The position numbers and the translations under genes are program-made. From Symsagittifera roscoffensis (lineage: Eukaryota; Xenacoelomorpha; Acoela; Convolutidae), in the NCBI RefSeq assembly GCF_963678635.1, contig NC_087062.1, forward strand, positions 38,765,330 through 38,829,329: a DNA stretch of 64,000 nucleotides, read 5' to 3'. Shown in pieces: positions 9,678-18,900 of this stretch; the stretch's first letter is position 1, and each line of letters opens with the position of its first letter. The notes beneath the pieces were generated by a model. The model worked only from the letters and a program-made list of their open reading frames with translations, was not told the DNA's origin and did not search any database.

Positions 9678-10801
9678 GTGTATGATAATCCTGAGTATGG
9701 ATTATAAAATGTAATGTAACCAATTGTGTTTTTGGTGTATCTGTCGTATTTGTATATTACTTCAGTAGTTATAAACGGTGGTGGTAGTGATTGAGCTGTT
9801 ATGTTAGGTGGATTTAATGGGTAGGGATGTTGAGTAATGTTGTTTAATTTAACTGTGATTTCAAATTTTAATTGTAAACTGTTTTGTTGGAGTATTTGAA
9901 TATTGTGATCACGGATATCGTTGTGAATATCTTGGCGATATTGTAATCTATTAAGTGCCCAGTTATGAAGGCGGTTACTTTCTTGATGTTGTCCAAATAA
10001 TGGTGGAGGTGCTGTGAATGTATTCCAATCTAATCTTAAAGGAATATTTATAGATGATTGTTCTCGATATCTGGCGTCGAGATTATTTGGGAAATTTAAG
10101 TTAAAGGGTAGTGGTGAAAACTGACTTATTGATGGTGTTGATGGTATGGATAATGTTTCTGGTAGTGATGAGGATGTTGTTGTATCCGTAGAAATATCTA
10201 TGGGGTCATTGACTAAATTTGGTTCACCTTGTGTAAATGAATTTGTAGTCCAATATGGTAGTCGTGATGTTAGGTTTGGGGGGTTAAAAGGATTTTCTCG
10301 TATTTGTTCAGATGTTGGTGTTGAACCTAAGTAGTCTGAAGGTAGACTTGAAGTGCTTCGTTGTGAAAAAAGTGTAGGAGTTTCTGGTGTGATACCAGTG
10401 GTGTTTTCTGGAGTGGTTTGTGTTGGGGATTGAGGTATATCAAAATGAACTCGGGGAGTTTGAAAATTTCTATTTCGTCGAGGATGTATAATTTGTCTAT
10501 TTATTTCTGTTGTGTTTTGGTTTTGACTAAGGTTTCGTATTCTACTTAGTTCTTGTGGTAGTGTTGGGTAAAGATTATATGTTGGTTCACTTAGGGATGC
10601 TTGTCGTTGAACTGGTTCTAGTGGTTCAGATAAACGAGCGTGCCGTTCTTCAAAAGCGTATGGATTGTCTTGAAAAGAAATTCGTGTAGATGTTTGATTA
10701 TTTTGAGTAGTTGGAGGTGGTGTTGGATTATCTTGGGATGATGTCGGTGAAGACTGATTCTGTGACTGTTGGGTAGCAATTTTTGATGGATTTTTGAACT
10801 G
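9665..10801 (-). CDS. 378-codon open frame with no ATG, unknown
   Basis: Minus-strand frame from just after a TAA at 10804-10802 to a TAA at 9667-9665. Read by hand, it contains no in-frame ATG and also no CTG or TTG codon. Composition is Ser/Thr/Pro/Asn/Gln-rich in the first ~230 codons and more folded toward the end, with LDWNTFTAPPPLFGQHQES and then VIYKYDRYTKNTIGYITF. A random frame of this length in such DNA would contain stops, so I take it as coding. It overlaps the Env ATG by 13 nt. The words CAG at 10801-10799 then TTC could be a splice acceptor, placing the frame exactly in phase after the junction. Frameshifting from the upstream 62-aa ORF is excluded because the in-frame TAA lies downstream of that ORF's stop. 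Confidence 0.65.
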   Translation of the reverse strand, partial: QFKNPSKIATQQSQNQSSPTSSQDNPTPPPTTQNNQTSTRISFQDNPYAFEERHARLSEPLEPVQRQASLSEPTYNLYPTLPQELSRIRNLSQNQNTTEINRQIIHPRRNRNFQTPRVHFDIPQSPTQTTPENTTGITPETPTLFSQRSTSSLPSDYLGSTPTSEQIRENPFNPPNLTSRLPYWTTNSFTQGEPNLVNDPIDISTDTTTSSSLPETLSIPSTPSISQFSPLPFNLNFPNNLDARYREQSSINIPLRLDWNTFTAPPPLFGQHQESNRLHNWALNRLQYRQDIHNDIRDHNIQILQQNSLQLKFEITVKLNNITQHPYPLNPPNITAQSLPPPFITTEVIYKYDRYTKNTIGYITFYNPYSGLSYTCIF

Positions 10802-10806
10802 TTACT

Positions 10807-10995
10807 TTAGTGAGAAGGTTTATGTTTATTATAATATTCTTCTAAAAAAAGAATTAGGAAAATTGTTGCTAGGGCAAATGTGATGATTGCTTTCTTTATA
10901 CATTTACATATTGTCAAAATGAGGGATGATAGAAATGTTATGAAAATTACAAACAATAAAAAAATATCAGTTCTACTGAAAATTGTTCGTATCAT
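10807..10995 (-). CDS. Tiny membrane protein (62 aa)
   Basis: The ATG overlaps the preceding stop as ATGA (10995-10992). Two hydrophobic stretches (about residues 11-29, FLLFVIFITFLSSLILTI, and 38-51, ITFALATIFLILFL) are separated by a short Cys-Lys-rich loop (CKCIKK). The C-terminus is polar (EEYYNKHKPSH). The shape, two helices in about 60 residues, is that of a small hairpin membrane protein, as seen among viroporins and small accessory proteins. Function is not inferable from sequence alone. Low-complexity AT-rich DNA can mimic hydrophobic proteins, but the coupled start and stop arrangement favours coding. Confidence 0.55.
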   Translation of the reverse strand: MIRTIFSRTDIFLLFVIFITFLSSLILTICKCIKKAIITFALATIFLILFLEEYYNKHKPSH

Positions 10996-11222
10996 TTAGA
11001 CAAGTTGTTAAAATCGTACCTGTGGATATATTCAAGGGTTTTGGAAAGTTGGAGGAATAGTTCAATTATTGTGTAGAAAATTAAAAAAATGTTACAAAAA
11101 ATTATTATGATTATTAGAAAAGATTCAATGATATCAAAAAGAAATATTATAAAGGCTTGAAGTATTGAAAAAAAATGTTTAAAGTTGATAAGTATTTGAG
11201 CGACTGTTTGAGAGAAAAGCAT
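10992..11222 (-). CDS. Tiny membrane protein (76 aa)
   Basis: The ATG at 11222 directly follows a TAA (TAAATG) of the 50-codon frame upstream. Long hydrophobic core: about residues 15-58 (FFSILQAFIIFLFDIIESF, then LIIIIIFCNIFLIFYTIIELF), probably two transmembrane helices joined by an acidic turn. The C-terminus is amphipathic with Tyr and Arg. It shares its last 4 nt with the next ORF (ATGA). Role unknown; as part of an env-bearing element it could act in membranes or particle release, which is speculation. Confidence 0.55.
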   Translation of the reverse strand: MLFSQTVAQILINFKHFFSILQAFIIFLFDIIESFLIIIIIFCNIFLIFYTIIELFLQLSKTLEYIHRYDFNNLSK

Positions 11223-11375
11223 TTAAGAAATGATCTCTTGGTCGAATATTTTTTTCTGTTTGAGGCGATTTTCTAGTGTGGTCGAATTATTTATTAGTTT
11301 TTTGACAAGTGGGTTGAGTTTCGTAAAAAATTGTTGGGGGCAATTTTCATGGTGACTGGGAGGTCGTCTTTTTCT
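11223..11375 (-). CDS. Short frame without ATG ahead of the membrane ORFs
   Basis: 50 codons between TAA 11378-11376 and TAA 11225-11223, with no ATG. The last ~30 residues have heptad-like Leu spacing (LNPLVKKLINNSTTLENRL) compatible with a short coiled coil, and the start is basic (RKRRPP). It ends immediately before the ATG of the 76-aa ORF. It may be an exon end, a frame reached by splicing, or chance. I list it because the same ATG-less, abutting arrangement recurs 400 nt downstream. Confidence 0.3.
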   Translation of the reverse strand, partial: RKRRPPSHHENCPQQFFTKLNPLVKKLINNSTTLENRLKQKKIFDQEIIS

Positions 11376-11822
11376 TTATTTTTGTTTGTCAAATGATCCG
11401 GGGTATGGTGAGATTTTTATACTTTAGGCTAATTAAAATCTTCATTTTGTTACTTTAGGCTAAGTTATCAAATTTGTTTTGGGGGTATTCGTGGTCTGAG
11501 TTGGGGAAATATTGTTGATCTTTGGGTTATTAGATAAGGGAGGGGTACGGTATTATGGTGATATTTATTTTAGCTGTCAAGTTGGAGTGGTTTGCTTATT
11601 TTTGACCTGGAGGTTGTAAAGTTATAGTTAGATATGTGCCTGGAGTTCTAGATTATTCGTCTAATTGATCTTAGTTTGAGTTAGAGAAAGTGGCGGATTG
11701 GATGAATCCTATTGGTCTATTTTGAACTAGAATTATTGCGTACTTGTGAGCATGTTATTTTGAAAAATGGAAATGAAAAATGTTACGGAGGTTTCAAGAT
11801 TGTGAAGTATAAAATTTTAAAA
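11376..11822 (-). other. Gap between pol and the accessory block
   Basis: About 450 nt with stops in all minus-strand frames and no recognised motif. Possible place for subgenomic RNA signals or splice acceptors for the accessory genes, but none stands out. Confidence 0.4.
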
Positions 11823-14800
11823 TTACTTTTTAAATTCTACTTTCTTTAATATTTTAGATTGGGGGATGAACATTTTGTAGTTTTTACGTGGTTGATTTCG
11901 GAGTCTTGTTGTTTTTCTATGTTCTGATTTGTCTATTTCTTCTTGGGGTATTATTTGTTCGGTCATTTTTCTATTTTTTCTTTGTTTTGGAGATTCTTTA
12001 TGGTTTTGTGTATTGTTTTTGGTGGCGGTTGGTTTTGTGTTTTGATTTTCGGTGGGGTTATCATTTTGTTCTGTGTTTTTCAGATGTGGTTCATTTTGAA
12101 CGATTTTTAATCCTGTGAAAGAATATAATTGGGTTAATTCGCGGAGTGCGTATTCTTTTGGGTAATAAGGTAATAGGTTGTTTCGATGTTGAACGATTTC
12201 TTTTTTGTTTGAATCGGTAATTTTATATGTGACATCAGTGGGTTTTGCAATTATTTGGTAGGGTCCTTTTCGGAGGGGTTGTAATTTTTTAGAAATTCCT
12301 TTGTGAGTATTAAAATTAGGTATTAAAACAAAAGTTCCAATTTTTAAATCGGAAGCTGGTGTAAAACGTGAATTGATTTGTTCATTTATGTTTTGTCTTT
12401 GTAATAACTTTTTCGTTATTTTTTGGTAAATTTCATTGTGTTTCTTATCTCTATTTAAAATCCATTCGGTGTGTGTACCGGAGGCTAATTTAAGAATTTG
12501 TGGGTGATGAAAATGATCTTCATCGTGCGTATGTAAAGGTAGGTTATAACAAATTGAGTCTTTATTTGGTTGACAATAACCTTGTGCGTTTTTATGGGAA
12601 TTTGCTGTAAACATTATTGGTTTGCGTGGCTTTTGGTTAAAAACCATTTCATATGGTGACATTCCTAGTGTTGTCGTAATTTGTGAGTTATATGCTAAGG
12701 GAAATAATTTTACATCTGCTGACCATTCGGTATATTTTGTATCATTTCCGTTGATGATACATCTGAGATATTCTTGTAATGAACGGTTCATACCTTCGAC
12801 TAAGCCGTTTGTCCAAGGTGCATGAGATGTACGTGGTTTGTGTTTAATGTTATATAAATGACATAGTGTTATTATTTCATTATTTATGAATTCTGTACCA
12901 TTGTCTGTGACTAAAATTTCTGGTAGTCCAAATTTTGCTATCCAGTGTTCATAAAGTGTTGTATATGCGTAATAAGCATTACAATGTGGTACTGGGTTAA
13001 GTGCTACATAGTGTGTGAATGCGTCAACAATTACCATAATGTAGGAGTTTCCTTCTGATGAGGGTGAAATTGGGCCTTTAGTATCAAATGAGATACGGTG
13101 ATTAAAGTACAGACTTTGTCCTTTAAAATCTTGTTTTTGTGCTATTTGTTTTTGATTTGGGTAAGGTTTATTTAGTTGACATACTATACAATCATTGCAT
13201 AGTACTTTTATCCAAATTGGTGCATTTGGGAAGTAAAAATTTTGTATAAAATTTGAATATGTTTTCTCTGATCCAGAGTGTCCTTTAATATTTTGTGTAT
13301 GTGAAATATTAAAAGCGATGAGAATCATACTTAAAGGGAGGCAGGGAACTGTAGATTCATTTTGATTATACTCTAAAAGGTCTGTATTTTCGTTAATTGT
13401 TGTGTTGTTAAATTTGCGAAAGTATCGGAGGAGTGTTTTGTTTCCTAGAATGGTTGAATCTGCTTTGATAGGTTTAGTTTTATATTTGTGCCATGATTTC
13501 AGTTGTCGAATTACTGGGTCAAGGTTTTGATATTGTTTCAGCGTTGAAATTGTAATTGTTTCTGTTGGGGGGAGAAAAATGTTTTCGATTTCTAATTTAG
13601 ATAAGGGTATTGTATCAAGTGGGTCGTGAAGGTCAAAAACTTGATTTATTGTGTATTTTGAATCATTTGTTTGTGGTCCTGATAAATTTATTTTATCAGT
13701 TAAATCTTCTTTTTCAATTAGTGGAAAATGGTCTTTCTTAGGTAGGTGTTGTTTTGTTCGTTTTTGTTGGGTGTTATTTTTTATCCATTGAGAATATGGA
13801 ATTGGTTTAAAAGTTGATGTTCCAAGTAGGTCAACTTCATAATGATTATTTTGACAATCTAAATAAAGTGGGAAATGTTGTAAATTATTTATTTGTGATT
13901 GTTCAATATCAGTTTTAACTGCATATTTGCATTCTAATCGAGGTGATGTTTCGTTTTCTGCAAGGTAGAATTTTATATTTTTGGGTATTTCAACTGTTGT
14001 TTTTCGTGTAAGTAATTCAGGTGGTGTATTTCGACTTAAGGTGTCTGGTAATGCAAGATTTTTTCCTGCAGTCCAAACTATATGTAAGTTTGGAAACTTC
14101 ATTAGAATTAATTGAAATCTGTAAACTCGGTGGTTTGGGTTAGATTTCTGTGTGAAAAGAAAGATGATTGGTTTGTGGTCTGTGAATAAAACTGTGGGAT
14201 GTTTTGATCCAAGTATCAGAAATTCATATTCTGTAAGTGTATATATTATGGCTGTACATTCTCTCATTAGAGTTGAGAGTCGTAGCTCTGCTTGAGTGAA
14301 TAATCGAGAATTTGCTGATATGAGATTCATTTTATTTGTACCATTATGTGATTGTAATAATGCTGCGCCGATGCCAAAGTTCGATGCATCGCACATTGCA
14401 TAAAATGGTTGATCAGGGTCTGGAATTGTGTTTGAAATTTGTTCAGTTAAAAGTTTCTTTATTTCTTCGAATCGTGCTTGATGTTCTGTATTCCATTCAA
14501 AGTTGTTTTGTTGTCTAAGGATGTTATAAAATGGTCGTAGATATAATTGCATTTTATAAACATATTTACTTAAAAAGTTTAACATTCCAAGGAACTCTTG
14601 GATTTTCTTTTTATTTGTTGGTGGTTGAAGTTTTTGAATAGCATCAATGCGTGATTTCAGTGGAGTGATTGTTTTTCTTTCTATGTTATGTCCTAAGAAT
14701 TTAACTCTTGTCAAAAAGAAGTGTGATTTATCGGGGGCGGCCTTCAGATTTTCGTTCTGAAGTATTTGGTGATATGTTTCTAAAACTTTGAACATTTCGT

Positions 14801-15854
14801 CTTTTGTTTGTGATTGCATAAAAACATCGTCTAAATAGGTGATTGCGTTTTTCTTGAGTATTAGTGGTCTAAAAATTTTGCTCATAAAGGCTGAAAATGC
14901 TGCTGGTCCTATGGATATTCCATAGAATAAGCGGTTGAATTCATATTGTTGGTTTCCGATAACAAATTGTGTTAAACGTCGTGATTGTTCATCTAGTGGC
15001 ATTTGATTGTATGCACTATTCATATCGGCGGTTGTAAAGTATTTGCCGTTTATTTTTGTTAAAATAACTTGTATTGGTTCAATGGGCCAATTACATTTTG
15101 ATTCATCTATTAGTGAATTGAGGTATCTAGCATCGAGAACGATTTTTAATGATTCTCCTTTAGCTAGAATGATAACGGGGTTGATGAATGTGTTGCCTTT
15201 TTGTTGTTCTTCTTTATTAACTGGTGATATAATATTGTACTGTTCTAAAATATCGAGTAATCTGTTTACTTTATCATGTAAGTGAATTGGTACTTTACTT
15301 GCTCTTTGTTTTTTGAAAACTGCGTCTGGTTTTAATGGGAGATGTAGTGATGAACTGATTTTGCCAACATCGAATTTTGATGTTGCATAGACTGATGAAT
15401 ATTTAATTAGCTGTTTGGCTAACTTTTCGAATTCGTCTTGTGTTATTTGTGAATGTTGGAAATTAAACATTGTTAAAAATTTCTGTTGGTTCTCTGTGTA
15501 GTTACTGATGTTGAATGCAGGTTTGAAATATGGAGTTTTTGTGAAATAATCCGTATTTCTGTTTTCATTACTTATTATATTATTTATAGATAATTCTTCA
15601 TTAAGAATTGTAGATTGGCAAATATCTAGTAATTGGAGTATATTATTTACGCGATAGGCTTTTTCGTGTATTGGTGATATTGTAGCGTTAGTTTCACAAT
15701 ATCCTAAAAGTCCTAAAGGTAATGTTACTTGGTAAGGTGTGTTGTTATAAACTTGTAAGGAAATAATATCTGAATTCGAATTTTTCAAATATTTTATTGA
15801 AGAGATTGTGATTTTGAAAAATTTATGAATAGGTTTGAATTCAAAATCTGACAT
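11823..15854 (-). CDS. pol: Pol polyprotein: RT, RNase H, integrase
   Basis: 1343 aa from the first ATG. The frame is open from 16001, a further 49 codons upstream. Reverse transcriptase: TADMNSAYNQM near residue 273 and the catalytic YLDD near 338-341. RNase H: DAS near 486 and TDHKP near 556, then a C-terminal LPDTLSR. Integrase: an HHCC zinc finger (H-x6-H ... C-x2-C) near 845-885 and catalytic Asp in FDTKGP (~919), Asp in VTDNGTEF (~983) and Glu in GLVEGMNRS (~1019), the last two separated by exactly 35 residues. The GPY motif (RKGPYQI) is near 1195. The C-terminus is basic (RLRNQPRKNY). This order defines Ty3/gypsy Pol, and every catalytic residue is present. Pol is in the +1 frame relative to Gag and starts at the Gag stop, so +1 frameshifting or re-initiation would be needed. 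Confidence 0.95.
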   Translation of the reverse strand: MSDFEFKPIHKFFKITISSIKYLKNSNSDIISLQVYNNTPYQVTLPLGLLGYCETNATISPIHEKAYRVNNILQLLDICQSTILNEELSINNIISNENRNTDYFTKTPYFKPAFNISNYTENQQKFLTMFNFQHSQITQDEFEKLAKQLIKYSSVYATSKFDVGKISSSLHLPLKPDAVFKKQRASKVPIHLHDKVNRLLDILEQYNIISPVNKEEQQKGNTFINPVIILAKGESLKIVLDARYLNSLIDESKCNWPIEPIQVILTKINGKYFTTADMNSAYNQMPLDEQSRRLTQFVIGNQQYEFNRLFYGISIGPAAFSAFMSKIFRPLILKKNAITYLDDVFMQSQTKDEMFKVLETYHQILQNENLKAAPDKSHFFLTRVKFLGHNIERKTITPLKSRIDAIQKLQPPTNKKKIQEFLGMLNFLSKYVYKMQLYLRPFYNILRQQNNFEWNTEHQARFEEIKKLLTEQISNTIPDPDQPFYAMCDASNFGIGAALLQSHNGTNKMNLISANSRLFTQAELRLSTLMRECTAIIYTLTEYEFLILGSKHPTVLFTDHKPIIFLFTQKSNPNHRVYRFQLILMKFPNLHIVWTAGKNLALPDTLSRNTPPELLTRKTTVEIPKNIKFYLAENETSPRLECKYAVKTDIEQSQINNLQHFPLYLDCQNNHYEVDLLGTSTFKPIPYSQWIKNNTQQKRTKQHLPKKDHFPLIEKEDLTDKINLSGPQTNDSKYTINQVFDLHDPLDTIPLSKLEIENIFLPPTETITISTLKQYQNLDPVIRQLKSWHKYKTKPIKADSTILGNKTLLRYFRKFNNTTINENTDLLEYNQNESTVPCLPLSMILIAFNISHTQNIKGHSGSEKTYSNFIQNFYFPNAPIWIKVLCNDCIVCQLNKPYPNQKQIAQKQDFKGQSLYFNHRISFDTKGPISPSSEGNSYIMVIVDAFTHYVALNPVPHCNAYYAYTTLYEHWIAKFGLPEILVTDNGTEFINNEIITLCHLYNIKHKPRTSHAPWTNGLVEGMNRSLQEYLRCIINGNDTKYTEWSADVKLFPLAYNSQITTTLGMSPYEMVFNQKPRKPIMFTANSHKNAQGYCQPNKDSICYNLPLHTHDEDHFHHPQILKLASGTHTEWILNRDKKHNEIYQKITKKLLQRQNINEQINSRFTPASDLKIGTFVLIPNFNTHKGISKKLQPLRKGPYQIIAKPTDVTYKITDSNKKEIVQHRNNLLPYYPKEYALRELTQLYSFTGLKIVQNEPHLKNTEQNDNPTENQNTKPTATKNNTQNHKESPKQRKNRKMTEQIIPQEEIDKSEHRKTTRLRNQPRKNYKMFIPQSKILKKVEFKK

Positions 15855-15996
15855 ATAAAATTTTTGTTTGTTTTGTTCTTTATCATATTGATGAACTTGT
15901 TTTATTGAAAAATTATAGATGTTTCCTGATAGTGGTTTCAGGTGTTTTCTTTGTTGGTTAAATATCGGATAAAATTTTGAAAAGAATGGTGGTTGT

Positions 15997-18900
15997 TTAT
16001 TTTAATCTTTGAAAAAATGTTAATGATGTTTCTTTTGTTTTTGTATATTTATCTTTGATTAATATTTTACTATTTAGTATGTTAATTGTCGGTATATACT
16101 TCGAAATAAATGGTATTCCAATGATATTATATTTAATATCAGTGATATGGAATATTTGTTTAAATGGCTTATTTAAAATTTTGCTTTGCTCCATTGTTCT
16201 GGTAGGGAGGAGAAATAATTGGATTTTTCCGTAGTTTATCAATGTTGATCCTTGTGCTGTCGCTAGCTTACTGGAGGTTTCAAGAGGTGTTAGCTTTGGG
16301 TGTAAAGTTTTTATTTCATTCCATGTGGGAATGTTTATTATGTTTGATTCTGCTCCTGAATCAATTAAAAAATCTATTTCAAGGTCTGGTGGTTGAAATT
16401 CTTTATTTCTTGGGCTTTCTAAGAGAAATGGTATTGTCCAAATTTTTTCTTTGGGTTGTTCTTTTTGTATATTTTGATAAATGTGGTTTGTATTTAAGCA
16501 TTTTGTTTTGACATTTTGATTGGGTTGTTCTGTAGTATTTTTTGCATTTGTTTCTTGTGTTGTTGGTGTGGAATTTATGGGTGTAGTGTAATAATTTTGA
16601 AGAAATTCTGTTTGATTTTCATATATGTGTGATGGAAAGGGTTGTTCATATATGACAGATTCATAGTCATTTTCGATTTTTATCATATTGACAGCAAGAG
16701 TGTTTTCAGTATCACTTTCTGAATCTGATGATGTACAGTTTATTTGATTGAGTTGTAACGTATCAGTTACTGTGTCATCAATACCTGGAGGGTCTGATGT
16801 TGTTTCTGGATTAGTTTGTACTTGATTGATTTGTCTTTGATGTTTAGGTGTACTGCTTCTATGACGATTATTAGAATTATTATAGTTATTATTATTCCGA
16901 TGTGGTGATTGGGAATAATTTCTATAACGATTATTATAACTTGGGTGTCGATTTTGTGAATTATTTCGCGATCTGTTTTGGTAATTATTGTTTGGTCTGT
17001 TATAGTTTGATCTATTATATGAGTTATTCCTTGATCGATTGGTCGGATAATTCTGGTTTCGGTTGTTTGAATAACTTCTATTTCGATTATAGGAGTAGTT
17101 TCTATTCCTATTGTATGATGAATTTCGTGATTGATTGTTTGGATAGTAGTTATTTCTTGATTGGGAATTAGATCTAGAAACAAATCGTTGTGTATTTGAA
17201 TTTGATCTGGAGTAGTTATTTCTACTATTCGGTCTATTGTAGTGATTTTGTGATGAATTATACGTGTTTCTTCGTTCTGGTGATCTTCCTCTATAACTTG
17301 AGTTATATGGAGATTGATTTCTTGTATAGCTTGTGTTGTTCGGGAGTGGTTTTCCTGAACTGTTGTTGCTGTATACATTTTTGTTTGGTAGATTTTGATC
17401 TTTTTTCATGTATTGATAAAATGATTTATTTGGTTCTTTGTATTTTTGAGGTTTATTTTGGCTATCTTGCTGTTTTTGTCTACATTCGGAAATACTATGT
17501 CCGTATCGTCGGCAATAATTACACCATTTTTTGAAAGATGGTTTGCCTTTAAAGTTTGGGTTCTTTTCGTAAATATTAAGTATTTCAGTGATTTTTTCAA
17601 CGAGATCTGTGTCTGATTCTTGTATATTATTAATATTAGTGGGAGTCGTTTCAATTTTGTTAACGTATTGTAATTTCAGATTTTCCGTTTCTTCTAGTTT
17701 CATCGTGATTTCTGCTTGTTCTAGTTTGTCTACTAGTTTTCTAAAATCTAAATCGGGTTCTCGAATTGAAGAAGGATGGGATGCTCTCTTTTTTATTGCT
17801 ATTTTCCTTAATTGTGGTGTTAAGGTCATCATTAAGATTTCTGTCATCTTTGTGTTTTTATAGTCATGTGTATTTAGTGAGTATGCTTTTCGAACTAGTG
17901 TTTCGATTCGTACTGCTATTTGCTTGATGGTTTCGTTTGGTAATCTGCGAATTTCATTACATAAAACTCTTTGTTGTTGTTTGTTTCTTTCGGAGTCAAA
18001 CATTTTTGAAAATTCTTGTGTAAATCTTTTCCAGTTTGATTTTATTTCTTGAGGTAGTACTGAAAACCATTTTTGGGCTGCGCCATCTAAGGTTGTTTGT
18101 ATCAACGCTGTGCGTCGATGTATCCAGTTTTGATGTAGTGGCGTATTAATTGGTTCAGGTCCTATATTTAAAATCAAATTTGCTGTTACTGCATTTAAAT
18201 AATCTTCTACAGAGTATTCAGGGTCTGTTCCTGTGAAGACCATTAAAGGTTTATTTGATGTTATTGATGATCCACCCATAAGGTATGGATTCATTGTCAT
18301 TTGTAATGATTCAGCTGCATTTGGCATTTGAGAAAAATTTGAAAGTTGGTTTCTTGTTATTTCATGTTGTTGGAGATAATATGGGAGTGGTATTTCGTTT
18401 TGCATTTGTGATGGTTGATACGAGTGTGTAGTCATTGGATTTTGTTGTTGAATTGGTTGAAAAGATTGTATATTAATTGGATTTTGTTGTTGAATTGGTT
18501 GTTGATATTGTGCATCTATTGATTGTGGAGAAAAATTTCTATGATTTGTACGTGTTTTCTGTATTCCTTGTCTACGATATTCTTGAGTATTTGGTGCAAA
18601 TATATCTGGTTGTAAGAAATCTTCATCTGAGGATAAATAATCCATTTGATAAGGTGTTTGTTTTTTATTTTTATTTTGTTGAAAAAATGGGTAATTTTCA
18701 CTGCGATCCTGTGGAGGATTTGGTTGAAAATTTTTGGAATTATATTGGGCCGTTGGGTTATCCCAGTTTCGAGGTTTTGTATATTGATTAAAATTTCTTT
18801 GTGGTTGATAATTTGTTTTTGATGGATGTGTATAATTATAATTATGGTCTGCAAAGTTGTTTCTAGTGAATGTTTTGCGTGTTTTTGATGGTATTGTCAT

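Noticed and set aside
16767..17378. 203-codon minus-strand frame rich in Ile and Thr overlapping gag
   Set aside because: A shifted reading of the Asn/Arg/Tyr repeat tract of Gag; the Gag frame carries the recognisable domains.
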